Assembly: GCA_903813345.2 (NCBI GenBank)
Contig: CAIIXF020000009.1
Span: 31,842,740-31,906,739 of the forward strand
DNA: 64,000 nucleotides
DNA from: Owenia fusiformis
Taxonomy: Eukaryota; Annelida; Polychaeta; Sabellida; Oweniidae
Direction of reading: 5' to 3'
Shown here: positions 1 through 12,280 of the stretch, piece after piece
Position numbering within the stretch: position 1 is the stretch's first letter
Layout of the letters: the number at the start of each line of letters is the position of its first letter
Notes under the pieces: model-generated
Seen by the model: the letters and a program-made list of their open reading frames with translations, nothing else
Told to the model about the DNA's origin: nothing
The model's database searches: none
Program-made: the position numbers and the translations under genes

Positions 1-2399
1 TCTGGTTCACTGAACGGCTCAATAATTAGTAGTAAAGCGTATTTTATAGAGTCCGTAGTCTGGTGGCAGTTTAGAAATCCCGCGTTCGAACACTTATAAT
101 ACTCCTAGATCTTAATATAACAATACGGTTTTTGCAATACGTTGTTTTTATTCACCTGTAGACGCACCTGGTGATCGGAAAATATGAACGGATCGGAGGG
201 GGCGGGGTTGGTGAAGATCTGTTGAATTTTCTATCAAAAATGGGCTGACCTTCCTTCTCTGTTCATTTTGTCCGATCGCTGGGCGTGATAGATAATGTAT
301 TGAACGTTTTTATGTGTTTCTTATTGAACGAAATGTGTATTTTGGACTAATAATGTAATTCATAATAAATACAAGTATTTCAAGAATTGCCATACTGCAC
401 GTAAAACGGGTAGCCGTAGCTTCTTCACTGACATGACTGATGTACGATCGGATATACTACATGTACTTAAAAAAGTTCTGTTGCGACTAATAAAACAGAT
501 CATCTTTAATGTAAAAATAACAGGTGCACTTCATATAATCAATTTTAGATACTGTATTTAGTAATATTATGAATCCCAAACACAACGCATTAATTAAATG
601 CTAAGTGTCAATTAGCCTATTAGAATAAATATATTAAAACTATTATGAACAGATAATTCATTGATATGTATTTATTTATTCAACTCTAATGGGCTTTTCT
701 CTTTTAACTGCTACATGGCTCTCAATTTACAGATTTACAGATTTCGAGCCATCAAAGTCAGATTAGGCGGAGCCCTTATCCTCAATTAAAAAATAATATT
801 GGTAAGGAAGTCGGACATGTTTGATACCATTTCTCATCTCTTTTCTGCTTTTAAAATACCGACTTGAATCACAATTTGTGTACGATCATTGCATCAGATC
901 TGAAAATATCAATATTGTACTCACTGGTTTTGTGATCGAAAGGTAGTTTTTTCGTATAACATATATGAGTTATAGATTATATAATTTGTGTGTTTTTTAT
1001 GAAAAATAACTTGCTACCCGCAGGTGACAAATATTTTGACCACAGCCGTGATACTGTTTTATTTAACTCGTATTTGAAAACAGATTGCGGAGAGACTGAA
1101 TTGTTCATTTTCTTTTAAAAAATATACGACTGAAAACTTACATCGTCAAATTTTGGCCATTGCTATCCCCCCAGCCCCCGGATACATTCCAATATAAAAA
1201 TAAAAAATTAACACCATCAAATCTTTTCATTCCAAAACACAAAACGCCTAGGCGCGTGCCGGTGTGATTTCAGGCATGATCAGTACTGTACATTTCTTAG
1301 AAGAAATGAGATGTCATGGTTTATCATGATGCATTCTCCGATCCACGTTGGAGTTGGCCAATGCATCAAGGAGTGCACCGATCGACGTAGCCAGCTTTCA
1401 GTCAGAGATTTTTTGAGCGTTTTGGCTATACATTGGATCCCAGACAGTGTTATCTAATTCTCAGACATTTGATTAGTCTAGATATTTGTACTTCCTTTGA
1501 CCAGTGAATGGTGTGACTGAAATTCGAATCTAATCTGTTTCATTTTTATGTAAATTGAAAGAAAATAAAGTTTTGTTTTTAATGTTTTAACAATCTTAAC
1601 GTTTTGCGTGCAGCGCAGCTTAATACGACAATCAAAGGAAAGAATAAGAACATGTCTTTTATTTGTTATTTCAGCTCGTACAATATCCCCGTTATAAAAC
1701 CAAAATACGCTCCTTGATCATCGCAGAAATGGTCTTGCAACAAACCTCTATGTGCCCGCTTGTCTCTGTAACTTGATAAATAAAAAATACTAAATATAAA
1801 ATACGATTCTGAATAAAACTTTATAAGAACGTGGTTTGCGTTATTTATTTATTTATTCATTTATACGAACGCGCTCGTCTTTTGAACTGAGTATGGAAAT
1901 ACACCAAGCCAAGTGGCCATTAAGTAATAGTAATTATTGTACACGTATTGCTTTCCAAGAATTATTAATAAATGTACGTTCCCAAATAAAATTTTTAAAA
2001 AAGAAGAATCTGGACAGAATTCCCACTTCTTGCAGTCGATCAATCCAATAAACAATATCAAGTTTAAAATCAGACAATATGCGCCGGCCGTACAAGTTTC
2101 TGAATTTAATAACAAAGTACATGTGACTGTGTAATTATATCCATTGATGTTGTAAACTAGACTACATGAAGGTTCAGGTAGAAACATATAAAACTGCTAT
2201 ATATCTCTGGTTAAAGCAAAACAATTAATTTAGCTTTTAATTATCGATCCTCTGTATATTACACGATCGACCAGGAATAATCGCCACTGTACAGTAGCAT
2301 TCGATTTAGGCGGCTTTTATTAATTCATGAATTTTGTTTCAAGAATATGATTTAAATATAAAATACAATTGAACAATTGCCGGTTGAATTAGACTCACA
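1..2399. other. non-genic AT-rich stretch, no gene recognised
   Basis: No open frame here resembles a known protein and no exon with consistent splice sites was found. The short overlapping frames near 1836-2187 use low-complexity AT-rich sequence and look like chance. A short stretch at about 1320-1395 carries GATCG and GCATC motifs related to the cluster at 2404-2636. Confidence 0.5.
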
Positions 2400-2403
2400 G
2401 TTG

Positions 2404-2636
2404 CCCTGTCTTAATTTTGCATCGATCGATGCATTCCTCAATCCACCGATGCACATTGGACGTTGCATCGAGAAATGCGTCGGTCGGCGCATAAAACGTG
2501 CCGATCGGTGCATCGTTAAAATGCGCCGAGATGCATTAAGGCGCGCCGATGTTGCATCGATCGTCGCATCGATCGTTGCACCGGTCGGTGCATCGATCGG
2601 TGCATCTATCGTCGCACCGAGGTGTGATGGCCGCTC
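2404..2636. repeat. clustered GCATCGATCG-type palindromic motif repeat
   Basis: This GC-richer island inside AT-rich DNA is built from degenerate ~12-bp units such as TGCATCGATCGG and GTCGCATCGATC. The core CGATCG is self-complementary, so both strands carry it. Spacing is regular only in the right half (about 2550-2630). Open frames run through both strands here because the repeat lacks stops; they are not thought to be genes. Confidence 0.7.
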
Positions 2637-2639
2637 TGG

Positions 2640-3400
2640 TCTGTACTGTATTGGCACACTAAAATCAAAAAATGACACATAAATGGGCAAAATGACCTTT
2701 TTTCACTTCAGCACTAGTTGTTTATGTTTTTAGTTGAATGGTGATTAGTGGACATATTTTAGATCATATATATTCAGTTATGTGTCTTGTTATCTTCAAA
2801 GCATGGAAAATGTGTTTTAAACACAAATATACATATTAGAGATGAAATTACTACACTACCATATTTCTAAAAGATTACTCAAAAATAGAATAGTGCGAAA
2901 TAATTTTGTAATTTCACAGTTTACTCTCATATCAATCAAAGGATATGTCTATATATAAACATGATTGTTCACAACTCTCGAACTTAATCCAGCAACAGCC
3001 TGATTTTTCAAATCTCCTTGGTTCTATGTTAGAGCTGCATTTAAGTCATTTTAAAGGTCTAAGATGCTCATGACACCACAAGCTATATATTCAGATATGT
3101 AAGATCTCTAAATAATTTTTATAGTTCTGAGACACTCATCCTAAAATATTGTCCAACGATCTGCACTATGTTGTTTATTGCCACATGGTCAAGTAGCAAC
3201 ACACCCTTGACTAGAAACTTTGTATTTGCAATTCGCTGCCTTTTGTCATTTTACATTTGCGAATTGCCAAGGACATATGTTTCTTGTGTAGCTACGAAGG
3301 TTTGTTTGTGAGTACTGGTACAAGACACCCATCTTTGATATATCTTCAAATAGGAATTGCACTTTGAGATTCATATAGTAATTTAGAATGCTACCTTGAA
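2640..3400. other. no feature seen
   Basis: AT-rich sequence without a supported gene, a clear inverted repeat or a tandem repeat. Confidence 0.4.
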
Positions 3401-3414
3401 GGACATAAGAAACT

Positions 3415-3597
3415 TTAAAAGCTCTTTTTAACTCTCATCCTTCTTTGCAAGCAACATTCTGTATCATCAGACTGAATACAAATTCGCTTAACATTGAATT
3501 CCTTTGTCTTGTCTGTGGCACTGTAATAGACATGGACCATAAGGAGAGTGTCAACTTCTTCATGATCAGTATTTGATAGATTGTCTTTAAGTTGCAA
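3415..3597 (-). pseudogene. fragment resembling a HEEADT-type invertebrate protein
   Basis: The minus-strand frame reads SNTDHEEVDTLLMVHVYY and then ICIQSDDTE. This layout, an HEE-x-DT-xx-MxH block followed by a short spacer and a (S/T)xDT-like block, recalls uncharacterised, often transposon-associated invertebrate proteins containing 'HEEADTR..LH' and 'DTDV'. The frame is short, has no flanking homologous exons and is followed by stops, so it is read as a relic. The family assignment is from memory and weak. Confidence 0.3.
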
Positions 3598-4443
3598 CTA
3601 TCAGTTTTGCAAAGTTCAATAGCAGCTCAGCCATAAGTGAAATTCATCCCATTTTAGAGATACAGTAACATTGCTTCACAAACCAAAGACAGCTTACCAT
3701 TTTGTAATTCTTTCCAAAATCATCTTGTTCTTCATTTCACAATGTTTGCATTTACCAAAATATCCCCAAGCCCAATATCCATCATGAACTTCCCACCCTT
3801 AGGTGTAATATGGAAATCACCAAGCCTTTGACAACATTGCAATTGATAATGAGGGATTTCAACCAATATGGCTTGATCACTGGTTATAATTATCACAGTA
3901 CTATACCCCATTACTTTTAAATATATTCCAAGTGGTGTACTATACATTGCATAGATTCATGAGCAGTTTGCAACGTATTATTACCAGAAAGCACAATGGA
4001 CAAAGATAGAGAATACCCGCTCCATTGATACAGCTCAACTTTAAATGTCTAATTTTTAGACTTGTATACTCATGAAGATCCTGACACATCTGAAAAATAT
4101 CAAATAATACATAGTATTGATCTAGAATATCGACAACTTTGTTAAAGTCTATACTTTGAAATTGTTTGGTTTTCATATTTCTGGTTATTTTTTCAAAATA
4201 AATGGGGTAGGGGCGATATGTAAGCTCTAATATAATGACAGGCTTTCCAATATACATTTCTAAATACCTTAAATCAAAGTAGGCAGGAAAAAGAACAGAT
4301 TTGATCAAGAATCCATCAACCAATCAGCATAAAACTCAAGATATAAGGAACTATATGTTATTGCTAAAAGTGGAAATGATGAAAAATTGATGAAAAATGC
4401 CAAATTTTGTTCTTAAATGTCTAATTTCTCGACACTAGTATAC

Positions 4444-4820
4444 TACCCTGCGTGCAGAGTCTAGTTAAAGTACACTCTGCCTAGTAGATACCATATTACA
4501 GTTTAGTAGCCCCACCCCCATGACGGGTACTGGTGACAGTTTGGGTAATAAATCACTTTTGACCTACGCGCTGACCTTCCTTCCACCAACCCGCGAGCTT
4601 GAAGAAACATACGCCAAATGCGTTCTAATTAAATATGTGCATGTCATTGGTCAATTCCGGGCTCAACGATGACGTCAGAAAGAATGACCATATATAGAAC
4701 GTCGGTCAAATTTGGCCGACGAACACTGATTGGCGCGGTGAGTTCACAGGTTTATTTTAGTTTGAAAGAGTGAAGACGAAGCTCTCTTTTAAGAAGTGAA
4801 GTCAAACGAATGCAAAGGGT
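4444..4820. mobile_element. 377-bp insertion with 10-bp target-site duplication
   Basis: The 10-bp sequence ACTAGTATAC lies on both sides (4434-4443 and 4821-4830). Other copies of the host array have the undivided site followed by the same downstream bases, so the insertion is directly visible. The ends TACCCTGCGTGC and TGCAAAGGGT give weak terminal inverted repeats (ACCCT). A target duplication of 9-10 bp suggests a Mutator-like element; a solo LTR is less likely. The interior has promoter-like motifs, listed separately. Confidence 0.75.
4646..4742 (+). promoter_or_regulatory. promoter-like motif cluster inside the 377-bp insertion
   Basis: In order: an inverted CCAAT box (ATTGG, 4646), a perfect CRE palindrome TGACGTCA (4670-4677), a TATA-like TATATAGAAC (4691) and a second ATTGG (about 4730). 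The spacing fits a compact RNA polymerase II promoter. No downstream gene is evident, so this may be the promoter of a longer parental element or an ectopic promoter. Confidence 0.35.
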
Positions 4821-6059
4821 ACTAGTATACTAATGAAGGTCCTGAAACATAAATTATAGCAATCAATAACACATAAAGAATAGCTACATCTTTGTTAAAG
4901 TTTATACTGGTAGTTTGAAGTTATTTTTTATGTTTTCCAGTCATCTTCCCTAATAAATGGGGTAGGGGAGATTTGAAAGCTCTAATATCAACATTGTTTT
5001 CCACTATACATTTTCAGTACCTTAAATGGAATAAGACATGTACAAGAACAGATTTAATCAAAAATGCATCAACCAGTCAGCATAAAACTCAAGATATGAG
5101 GATCTATATGTTACTGCTGAAAGCAGCATTGATTAAAAAATGCCAAGTTTTGTCCTTAAATGTCTCATTTCTCGCCACTTGAATACCAATAAAAGTTCTG
5201 AAAAATCTTAAAAACATTAAATAACACATAATATTGATATAGAATAGCTACAACTTTATTTTTTCATATTTCTCGTTTATTTTCCATAATTGATGGGGTA
5301 GGGGAGATCTGAAAGCTCTAATATGTACATTGTTTGTCTACTATACATTTTCTATACCTTAAATGGAAGAAGACATGCAAAAGAACAGATTTGATTGAAA
5401 ATGCAACAATCAGACAGCATAAAACTCAAGATATGAGGAACTATATATTACTGCTGAAAGCGAAAATGATTTTAAAAAATGCCAAGTTTTGTCCTTAAAT
5501 GTCTCATTTCTAGCCACTTGAATACCAATAAAAGTTCTAAAAAATCTTAAAAACATTAAATAACACATAATATTGACATAGAATAGCTACAACTTTGTTA
5601 AAGTTTATAATTTCAAGTTATTTTATTTTTTCATATTTTTTGGTAATTTTCCATAATAAATGGGGTAGGGGAGATCTGAAAGCTCTCATACGAACATTGG
5701 TTGTCCACTATATATTTTCTATACCTTAAATGGAAGAACACATGTACAAGCACAGATTTAATCAAAAATGCAACAACCAGTCAGCATTAAACTCAAGATA
5801 TAAGGAACTATATGTTAATGCTGAAAGCGAAAATGATTAAAAATGCCAAATTTTGTCCTTAAATGTCACATTTCTAGACACAAGTATACTAATGAAGGTC
5901 TTGAAACATCTGAGAAACCTAACATAACACAAAATATTGATATAGAATAGCTACAACTTTGTTTGAGTTGAACATTTTGACTTCTTGTAGTTTCCATTTT
6001 TAGCCAATTTTTTCTAAAAAATTCAAGGATTGTCTTCTTCGGACCAGTATTTAGATACG

Positions 6060-6449
6060 TTCGCAAGAGTTATATGCTTCGCAGGCGAAATCCTTTATGC
6101 AGGACACCCTAATAGAATGAAAAATACACAGAAATTCCATCCAGCTCATAAAGTCATTTTTTCCTTAAAAAATTTCTTAGAAAATTTTCCACCCCGAGTA
6201 AGTAAGAAGCATGTAAAAGCTACAGAGGCAATACACTTATCATTCCTTAAATGTTTGCTTGGTGTGAAAAAATCAACAGCTACACCAGATGTTTATGGGG
6301 AGCAAGGACGTTATCCTTTAAAAATTCGTTTCAAAATTAAGCTGATTAAATATTGGCTGCATTTAATGAAATTACCTGAAGAAAATATGCTCAATGAATC
6401 ATATTTCTATGACCTTGAAATGAATGGTTTAGGGCACTTGGTCCAGTAA
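6060..6449 (+). pseudogene. non-LTR retrotransposon ORF2 C-terminal fragment
   Basis: The frame carries HLSFLKCLLGVKKSTATPD followed by VYGEQGRYPLKIRFKIKL and a YW motif. This is the conserved pattern downstream of the reverse transcriptase domain in LINE ORF2 proteins (cLLGv.k.t....vygE.Gr.Pl......k...yW). It starts abruptly at the end of the tandem array and stops at 6449, so it is a 5'-truncated relic and not a cellular gene. Confidence 0.7.
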
Positions 6450-6529
6450 AGTTATTGATATATTACAACAATGTGATTTATGTTTATCACACGCATGTGT
6501 TTACCAAAACACATGGTGGTACAGGTGGT

Positions 6530-7820
6530 AGGTGAACTAGAAAAACAGCAACTCCACGGAGTAGCAAATCCCACCGAACAAAACATGTTCTGATAAAAAA
6601 ATTGAGTCAAATGCATCCACTGGTATTTGAATCATCAAAGATTATGTCTTTATGAAACATGGTTGCCATTTTGAAGTTCAGCTGTCATCTTTAGATTTCT
6701 TCTTTAGCAGAGAATGTCCGTCCAATGGTATCTGGGTTATCAAAGATTAATTTTTTAATGAAAAATGGCAGCCACTTTGAAATTCAGCTATCGCCTTTGA
6801 AATTTTTTCTGAAGCAGATCTCCTTTTTCCCTAAACATCAGCATATAAAATTGGAACCAAATCCATCCACTAGTATTTAAGTTATCATTAATTACGTTTT
6901 TTTACGAAATTTTGAAATTCAGTAGCCATCTTGAAAATTTATTTTTGGGCAGAACTTCTTTGTCTCTAGGCATCAGCATATAGAATTTGAACCAAATCTG
7001 TCAACAGGTATTTGAGTTATCAAAGGTTACGTTCTTTTATGAAAAATGGCTGCCATTTTGAAATTTAGCTACCACCTTGAAAGTCCCTTCTCGAGCAGAG
7101 CTCCTATGTCCCTAGGCATCATCATGCAAAATTTGAACCAAATCCATTCAATGGTAATTGAGTTATCAAAGATAATGTTTTTTTATGAAAAATGGCCGCC
7201 ATTTTGAAATTTAGCTGCCATCTTGAAAATCCTTTCTTGAGCAGAGCTCCTATGTCCCTAGGCATCAGCATCTAAAATTTAAACCAAATCCAATCAATGG
7301 TATTTGAGTTATCAAAGATAACGTTTTTTTACAAAAAATGGCCGCTATTTTGAAATTTAGCTGCCATCTTGAAAATTCTTTCTCGAGCAGAGCTCCTATG
7401 TCCCTAGGCATCAGCATCTAAAATTTGAACCAAATCCATTCAATGGTCTTTGAGTTATCAAAGATAACGGTTTTTTACGAAAATGGCCGCCATTTTGAAA
7501 TTTGGTGGCCATCTTGAAAATGTCTTCTTGAGCAAGGCTCCTTTGTACCAAGGCAACAGCATATAAAATTTGAACAAAATCCATCCACTAGTATTTCAGT
7601 TATTAAAGATTATATTTTTTCCGAAAAATGGCCGCCATTTTGAATTAAGCGGCCATATTGAAAATTCCTTCTCGAGCAGAGGTCCTACACCCATAAGCCT
7701 ATAAAATTTGAATGAAATCCGTCGACCGGTATTTGAGTTATTGCCCGGACACACGAACGGACGGACGAACGGACGGACGGCTTTTCTATATCCCCCTCGA
7801 ACTTCGTTCGGTGGGATAAT
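6530..7820. mobile_element. pearl/Helitron-like element with ~150-bp tandem core
   Basis: The left boundary carries AGCAAATCCCACCGAAC and the right end carries GTTCGGTGGGATAA, an inverted pair. Between them, units of about 150 bp recur roughly eight times, with landmarks 'GAGTTATCAAAGAT', 'GGCCGCCATTTTGAA', 'TCTCGAGCAGAGCTCC' and 'CCCTAGGCATCAGCAT'. The core ends in an ACGGACGG microsatellite (about 7750-7782). This architecture matches the pearl/HINE elements described in bivalves. A related copy lies at 28468-29362. Confidence 0.7.
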
Positions 7821-7829
7821 GACACATAT

Positions 7830-8455
7830 ATATGTATTTAATGGTCTTGATAGCTCATGAATGGAACAGATTGGATGTGGTCAATTTGTCAAACTACATT
7901 TAGGCTAGCTTTCATATCTTGACATGCATTACATAATGAGTATCTTTCCTTTGACAGTTTGTAGTGTGGGCACTTAATGGACATGAAGATAATAATTATA
8001 ATTGTCTGTGTGGTATACATTATACACACACCTGTAAAGAACTTAAAGGCCTAAATTTTTGTTAAGTAGAAACCCAGGGTGTTTTAATTATAGAGCCACT
8101 TAACATACCCATTAAGAGCTGACCAATCAGCTGGCAGTAGAAGTTGCTTTTGTTTACTTGAACCTTTCTTGACCCGAAATCTGATCTTTGACCCCAGCTG
8201 TGGATGATGCTATTGGTTAGATTCAAATTTGGAATTTTTCTACTGAACATAATTAAGTAGCATTTAAAAAACTTTGACTAGTTCTCATTCAAAATTAGAA
8301 TAATATTATACCAAACTTATTATTTTTTTGTCATCTCCAAATGTTCATACATAACCCCAACAAGTTTCAAAACAAACAGCCAATTTATCGAAAACCATTT
8401 AGAAAGAGTTAAATTTACTGGTTTCTGTTAATAGAAAGTTTTCAAACAGACATAT
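7830..8455. other. no feature seen
   Basis: AT-rich sequence without a convincing coding frame. The minus-strand frame at 8062-8250 has no recognisable motif. Confidence 0.4.
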
Positions 8456-8469
8456 TTGGCTGTTCCAAG

Positions 8470-9110
8470 CAACCCCCTTGACCAATGTGGAGTTGTTGGT
8501 CATTTGGCCAAATTTTGTAAATCCCAGTCTTCACTGAAAGTAATTCACTGCAGCCTGGGATATCTTCTAAAAACTCCAATATGTCTATGATTCAGAATCT
8601 GACTCTGCCGAATCATCTTGTCAAACTGATCACTCATATTGTCAGTCATCTTCTTCCGACTTTGAAACTGAAGAATCTGCTAATGTCAATTTCATTGGTC
8701 GAGTGAGCGATTCTGAATCATGCATTCCATGTGAAATTACTGATAATGAGAATTTCAGAATAAATCATAAGGTTAACCAAACAAAGGTCAATTTCATAAT
8801 TGATACTGTTGCAGATAGGACAGTAATGCCTAAAGTACCTTTGAGAATCTCAATCGAGAATGCATCATATTTCACAGACCTGATAAGGTTTTATACACTG
8901 CTAATAAGTCAAAGCTTAATTGCCAGTCGTAGATGCAAGCAGGAGGTATATGTTGTTTGAAATTGTAACACATCCCAAGTTGTTCAAGGGTCTGGGAACT
9001 TTAGATGGAGAATATGACATTAAATTAACTTCAGAGCATGTTCCTTTGCTCTCGATGCTCCTAGAAAAATTGCATCCGTACCCCTGTACAAACTGATAAA
9101 GTCAAAATTA
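8470..9110 (+). pseudogene. decayed Gypsy-like gag zinc knuckle and aspartic protease
   Basis: Three pieces lie in order. First, a zinc-knuckle tail QCGVVGHLAKFCKS (about 8485-8530, CxxxxHxxxxC part intact). Second, a protease-like FIIDTVADRTVMP (about 8790-8830) in which the catalytic DTG reads DTV. Third, a frame-shifted FKGLGTLDGEYDIKL (about 8985-9030), typical of the protease-to-RT linker of Gypsy polyproteins. Frameshifts and the changed catalytic residue mark it as dead. No LTRs were found around it. Confidence 0.65.
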
Positions 9111-9711
9111 AGCAAGATGGAAAACCATGAAAAAAGACCTTTTTTGAACCTTGAAAAGGTCTTTGGAAGGTCAAATCTTAAATAAAAAGTCAGATTTGAA
9201 GTTCTGAAAACATGTAGATGATTTTGAAAAAAAATTGAAGTCAGTCTAAACTGTATTTGTTAAGTTAGTGGAAGTAGTAAGAAGTTGTTACAACCGCAAA
9301 CCATCAACCGATAAAAAAAGATAAAATATGAAATCAAACTATATTATTACAAACATTTATCAAAAGTGTCATATAGTTTTAGACTGATTCTGTTATTTTG
9401 CATTTTTACAACTCTATGGAATGTAAAATTAACAATCAACAAATGTAATCTGAACTTAACCATAACCATAATACATTCATAACATATAACTTCTACAGCA
9501 GTTACGGCCACTGGTTTCCTTACCTATTTACTGAGCCCATAACTGTGAAAATTATATATCTTTAATTGACAAATTGTAATAATGTATTACATGATTACAT
9601 TTGTCACAACAACTCACTAAGACTAATCATGTAATCTATGCATTAAGTGACAATAATCCGCCCATAACAGTGGGAGGTCAGGCCTGTTATGGCATCACAC
9701 TCTGGTTGTTT

Positions 9712-9720
<9 letters not shown>

Positions 9721-9741
<21 letters not shown>
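9721..9741. repeat. (TA)n microsatellite
   Basis: An uninterrupted run of TA dinucleotides just left of the TIR element that begins at 9762. Confidence 0.9.
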
Positions 9742-9742
<1 letters not shown>

Positions 9743-9761
9743 CCTCTAGGTTATATACATA

Positions 9762-10494
9762 CCTGCCAACCTAAGGCCAAAAATTTGCGTAGTTTTTTTT
9801 GATTTACAATATTTAGCAGTAGATTTTTTCAAAATACGGTAGTTTGTGGTATTTTTCAGCAAAAATGAGGGTTTTTTTGAAAAAATTCGGTAGTTGAAAT
9901 GGTAGATTTTGGAAAAAAAACATACTTTTTCGGAAGTTTTTGAAAAATGTGGTCGTTTTACAGTAGATTTTGAAAAAAATGCAGAAGTTTTTGTGTAGAT
10001 TTTTACGGTAGATTTTGAAAAAAATGCAGAAGCATTCATGGAACTCTTTCATAAACAATTTGAGCACATCAGTGTTTTTATAACTACAGTAGAACCTGTG
10101 GTAGTTGATGCAAAAACACTGTTTTGCATCACGATACTCCCAAGCGTGTAGACTACACACCAGTTTACAAACTAGCTTACTTATATAAGTATGCAATAAC
10201 CACTGTCACAGACCTACCGACACCTATTTATTTTCGGGTTGGTAATGGAATATTACAGGGGCAATACAGGAAGACTTCAAATTTCTAGAATTTCCAAATA
10301 ATAATGGTAGGTTTTACGGTAGTTTGACCAAAAATACTGTTAATTTCAGCAGAAATACGGTAGATTTCTAAATATTTAAGGTGTATTTTACGGCCATTCT
10401 TAGTTTTGGTAATTTTTTATAGTAGTTTGTCATTTTTTACGTAAAAACGAAAATTTTACGGTAGATTCACGTAAAAATACGGTAGGTTGGCAGG
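9762..10494. mobile_element. non-autonomous TIR element, termini CCTGCCAACCT, TA target duplication
   Basis: CCTGCCAACCT at the left end is mirrored by AGGTTGGCAGG at the right end, each flanked by TA. The interior is dominated by a degenerate motif (ACGGTAGATTTT and ACGGTAGTTT) repeated many times in one orientation. This explains the long low-complexity minus-strand frames at 9746-10196. The TA duplication suggests a Tc1/mariner-type transposition mechanism. No transposase is encoded. Confidence 0.8.
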
Positions 10495-10779
10495 TATGGT
10501 ATAGCACATTGGATTAGTTCAATATATAAAGTAGGGGAGTTAGCATATTGAAATACCTATACAGTAAAACTTGTATATCTGAACACCTGGCTAATCCGAA
10601 CACATTCCAATTTGAACACTTTTTTTCGGTCCCATATTTTCTTCCCATTGACTCCCATATTAAAAAAACCTTGAAATCTGAACACCTCCTAATCTGAACA
10701 GTGAACAACCAGATTTGAAAAACTGTCTAATCTGAACATTTTTAGAGTTAGTTTTATTCTAGGAATTATAGATGGCTTT

Positions 10780-11400
10780 CATTGTACCCACCTCAAAATC
10801 ATACCAATGGGGTATAACTCTGCACATCATAGTAACCAGTAAACCAACACTGATGAAACTTTCCATGATAGTCAAACATAATGATGTGAATAATATCTGT
10901 TAATTTCAGGACAAATGGTTATTTATTTACTTCAAAAAGTAGGACACAAATAAAGAATTCTTTGGAAAAGTGCCACGTCCCCTTTCTAAATTTATTTGCA
11001 TTGCCATATAATCATCAGCAATAGATTCCACTATGTGGATAAGATAAAACAACAGTTGATTTAATATTATCAAACATACTCTGAACAAGTTTTCTAAAAT
11101 GTTTTCATGGTGATTCCTCCCAATTTCATGAAAATAATATGTGTTTTGTCCCACAAAGTGTCTATGATCTAACCTTTTGACGAAAATGTGTACTTTTTTA
11201 ACATATGATTCCCGTTACCATAGCAACCAGTTGATCAACATTAATGAAACTTGTCATAATGGTAGGACATGATAAGTACATGGTTACCTGTAAATATCAA
11301 GATGATTGGTTGTATATTCTAGGAATTATATATGGCTTTCCTAGTACCCCCCTTAAAATTACACCAGGGGGGTATAAATCTGCATATTTCCAAAATGTTG
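10780..11400. repeat. imperfect direct duplication (~430-550 bp spacing)
   Basis: Sequences around 10760-10910 ('GGAATTATAGATGGCTTTC', 'ACCAATGGGGTATAACTCTGC', 'ATAGTAACCAGT') recur in diverged form around 11215-11390 ('GGAATTATATATGGCTTTCC', 'ACACCAGGGGGGTATAAATC', 'ATAGCAACCAGTTGATCAAC'). Order differs slightly, consistent with two partial tandem copies. Confidence 0.6.
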
Positions 11401-11702
11401 AAAAACTAGACACCATTATTTTCAGAATCAATGTAGAATAATAAACCACAAATAACCTACATGAAGAGAAATTTGCCATCTTTCAAAACCACTTTTACAC
11501 CACGCTCATCCAGTAAAAGGTGTGAATCAAGAAGATAATTGATTTATCATTATTGGAAATTACCTGGATGTTTTTGATTTGGATTAGAGAAAGGTGAGAA
11601 TCAAGGAGATAATTGGTTTATCCTTTTGGAAATTAAATGGATGTTTTTGATTTGGATTATGATCCCATTGGTTTGTTATGACAGCTAAGATTCAATCATT
11701 AA

Positions 11703-11984
11703 ATGTTTATTAATCACAAAGACAACACAGACACACTTGCAGACAAGATCGTATCACGAGAAAGAGATAAAATTCTACTTCATAATATCCTATCACTAAA
11801 ATGCCTCCTAAAAAGGCATATATATGAAATCCTGAATGCCCTTGATATTTTGAAGGATTATACATCATCTCGAATGAACACTCATGAAAAATTCTTGTTA
11901 CTTGAAGAGGACATCTTCTCAAATATTGCTAATGCTAAAAGTGCCAAAAGTAAAGCAGTGCTATACAACCATAATATGGAATAA
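11703..11984 (+). CDS. unidentified 93-residue open frame
   Basis: The frame starts at an ATG and encodes a hydrophilic, helix-prone peptide with KAVLYNHNME at its end and no recognised domain. AATAAA occurs about 135 bp downstream (about 12118), so a terminal exon or short transcript is possible. It lies inside the outer Tigger-like element, so it may instead be carried or TE-derived sequence. No splice partners were identified. Confidence 0.2.
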   Translation: MFINHKDNTDTLADKIVSRERDKILLHNILSLKCLLKRHIYEILNALDILKDYTSSRMNTHEKFLLLEEDIFSNIANAKSAKSKAVLYNHNME

Positions 11985-12280
11985 GTCATTTGAATAGCAT
12001 AAGATTTCGTACGAGACTATCATACATGTCACGTCATATACTTATACAGTTTATTACAAAGTTTTTGTCAAAATACAAGAGTTATTTTCACTAAAATAAT
12101 TAAATTGTTCAAAATGTAAATAAACCAGCATATAAGCTATAGGCCTACTTGTAGAATAAACTCATCAACAACATGTATTGTTTTCTGACTTAAATTAATT
12201 GTGCAATAAAGTTGACTGAACAATGGAAATCCCCCCCCCCGACCAGCAAAAACCTCGAAAGGAGCACATAGGCTATTGCA

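Larger units (their letters stand above)
4030..5965. repeat. tandem array of ~340-370 bp units (about 4-5 copies)
   Basis: The landmark ATGGGGTAGGGG recurs at about 4203, 4959, 5292 and 5660. The landmark AAAACTCAAGATAT recurs at about 4330, 5090, 5420 and 5790. After removing the insertion at 4444-4820, spacing is about 337-370 bp. Copies differ by scattered substitutions and small indels. Short open frames here (for example 4973-5182) are repeat-derived. The right end abuts the LINE fragment that follows. Confidence 0.85.

Noticed and set aside
2352-2690. Overlapping 100-codon frames on both strands
   Set aside because: Both come from the same short palindromic repeat lacking stops (ATIDATIDA-type periodic peptides), so coding is unlikely.
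9746-10196. Phenylalanine/lysine-rich minus-strand frames
   Set aside because: They are translations of the ACGGTAGATTTT simple-motif interior of a TIR element.
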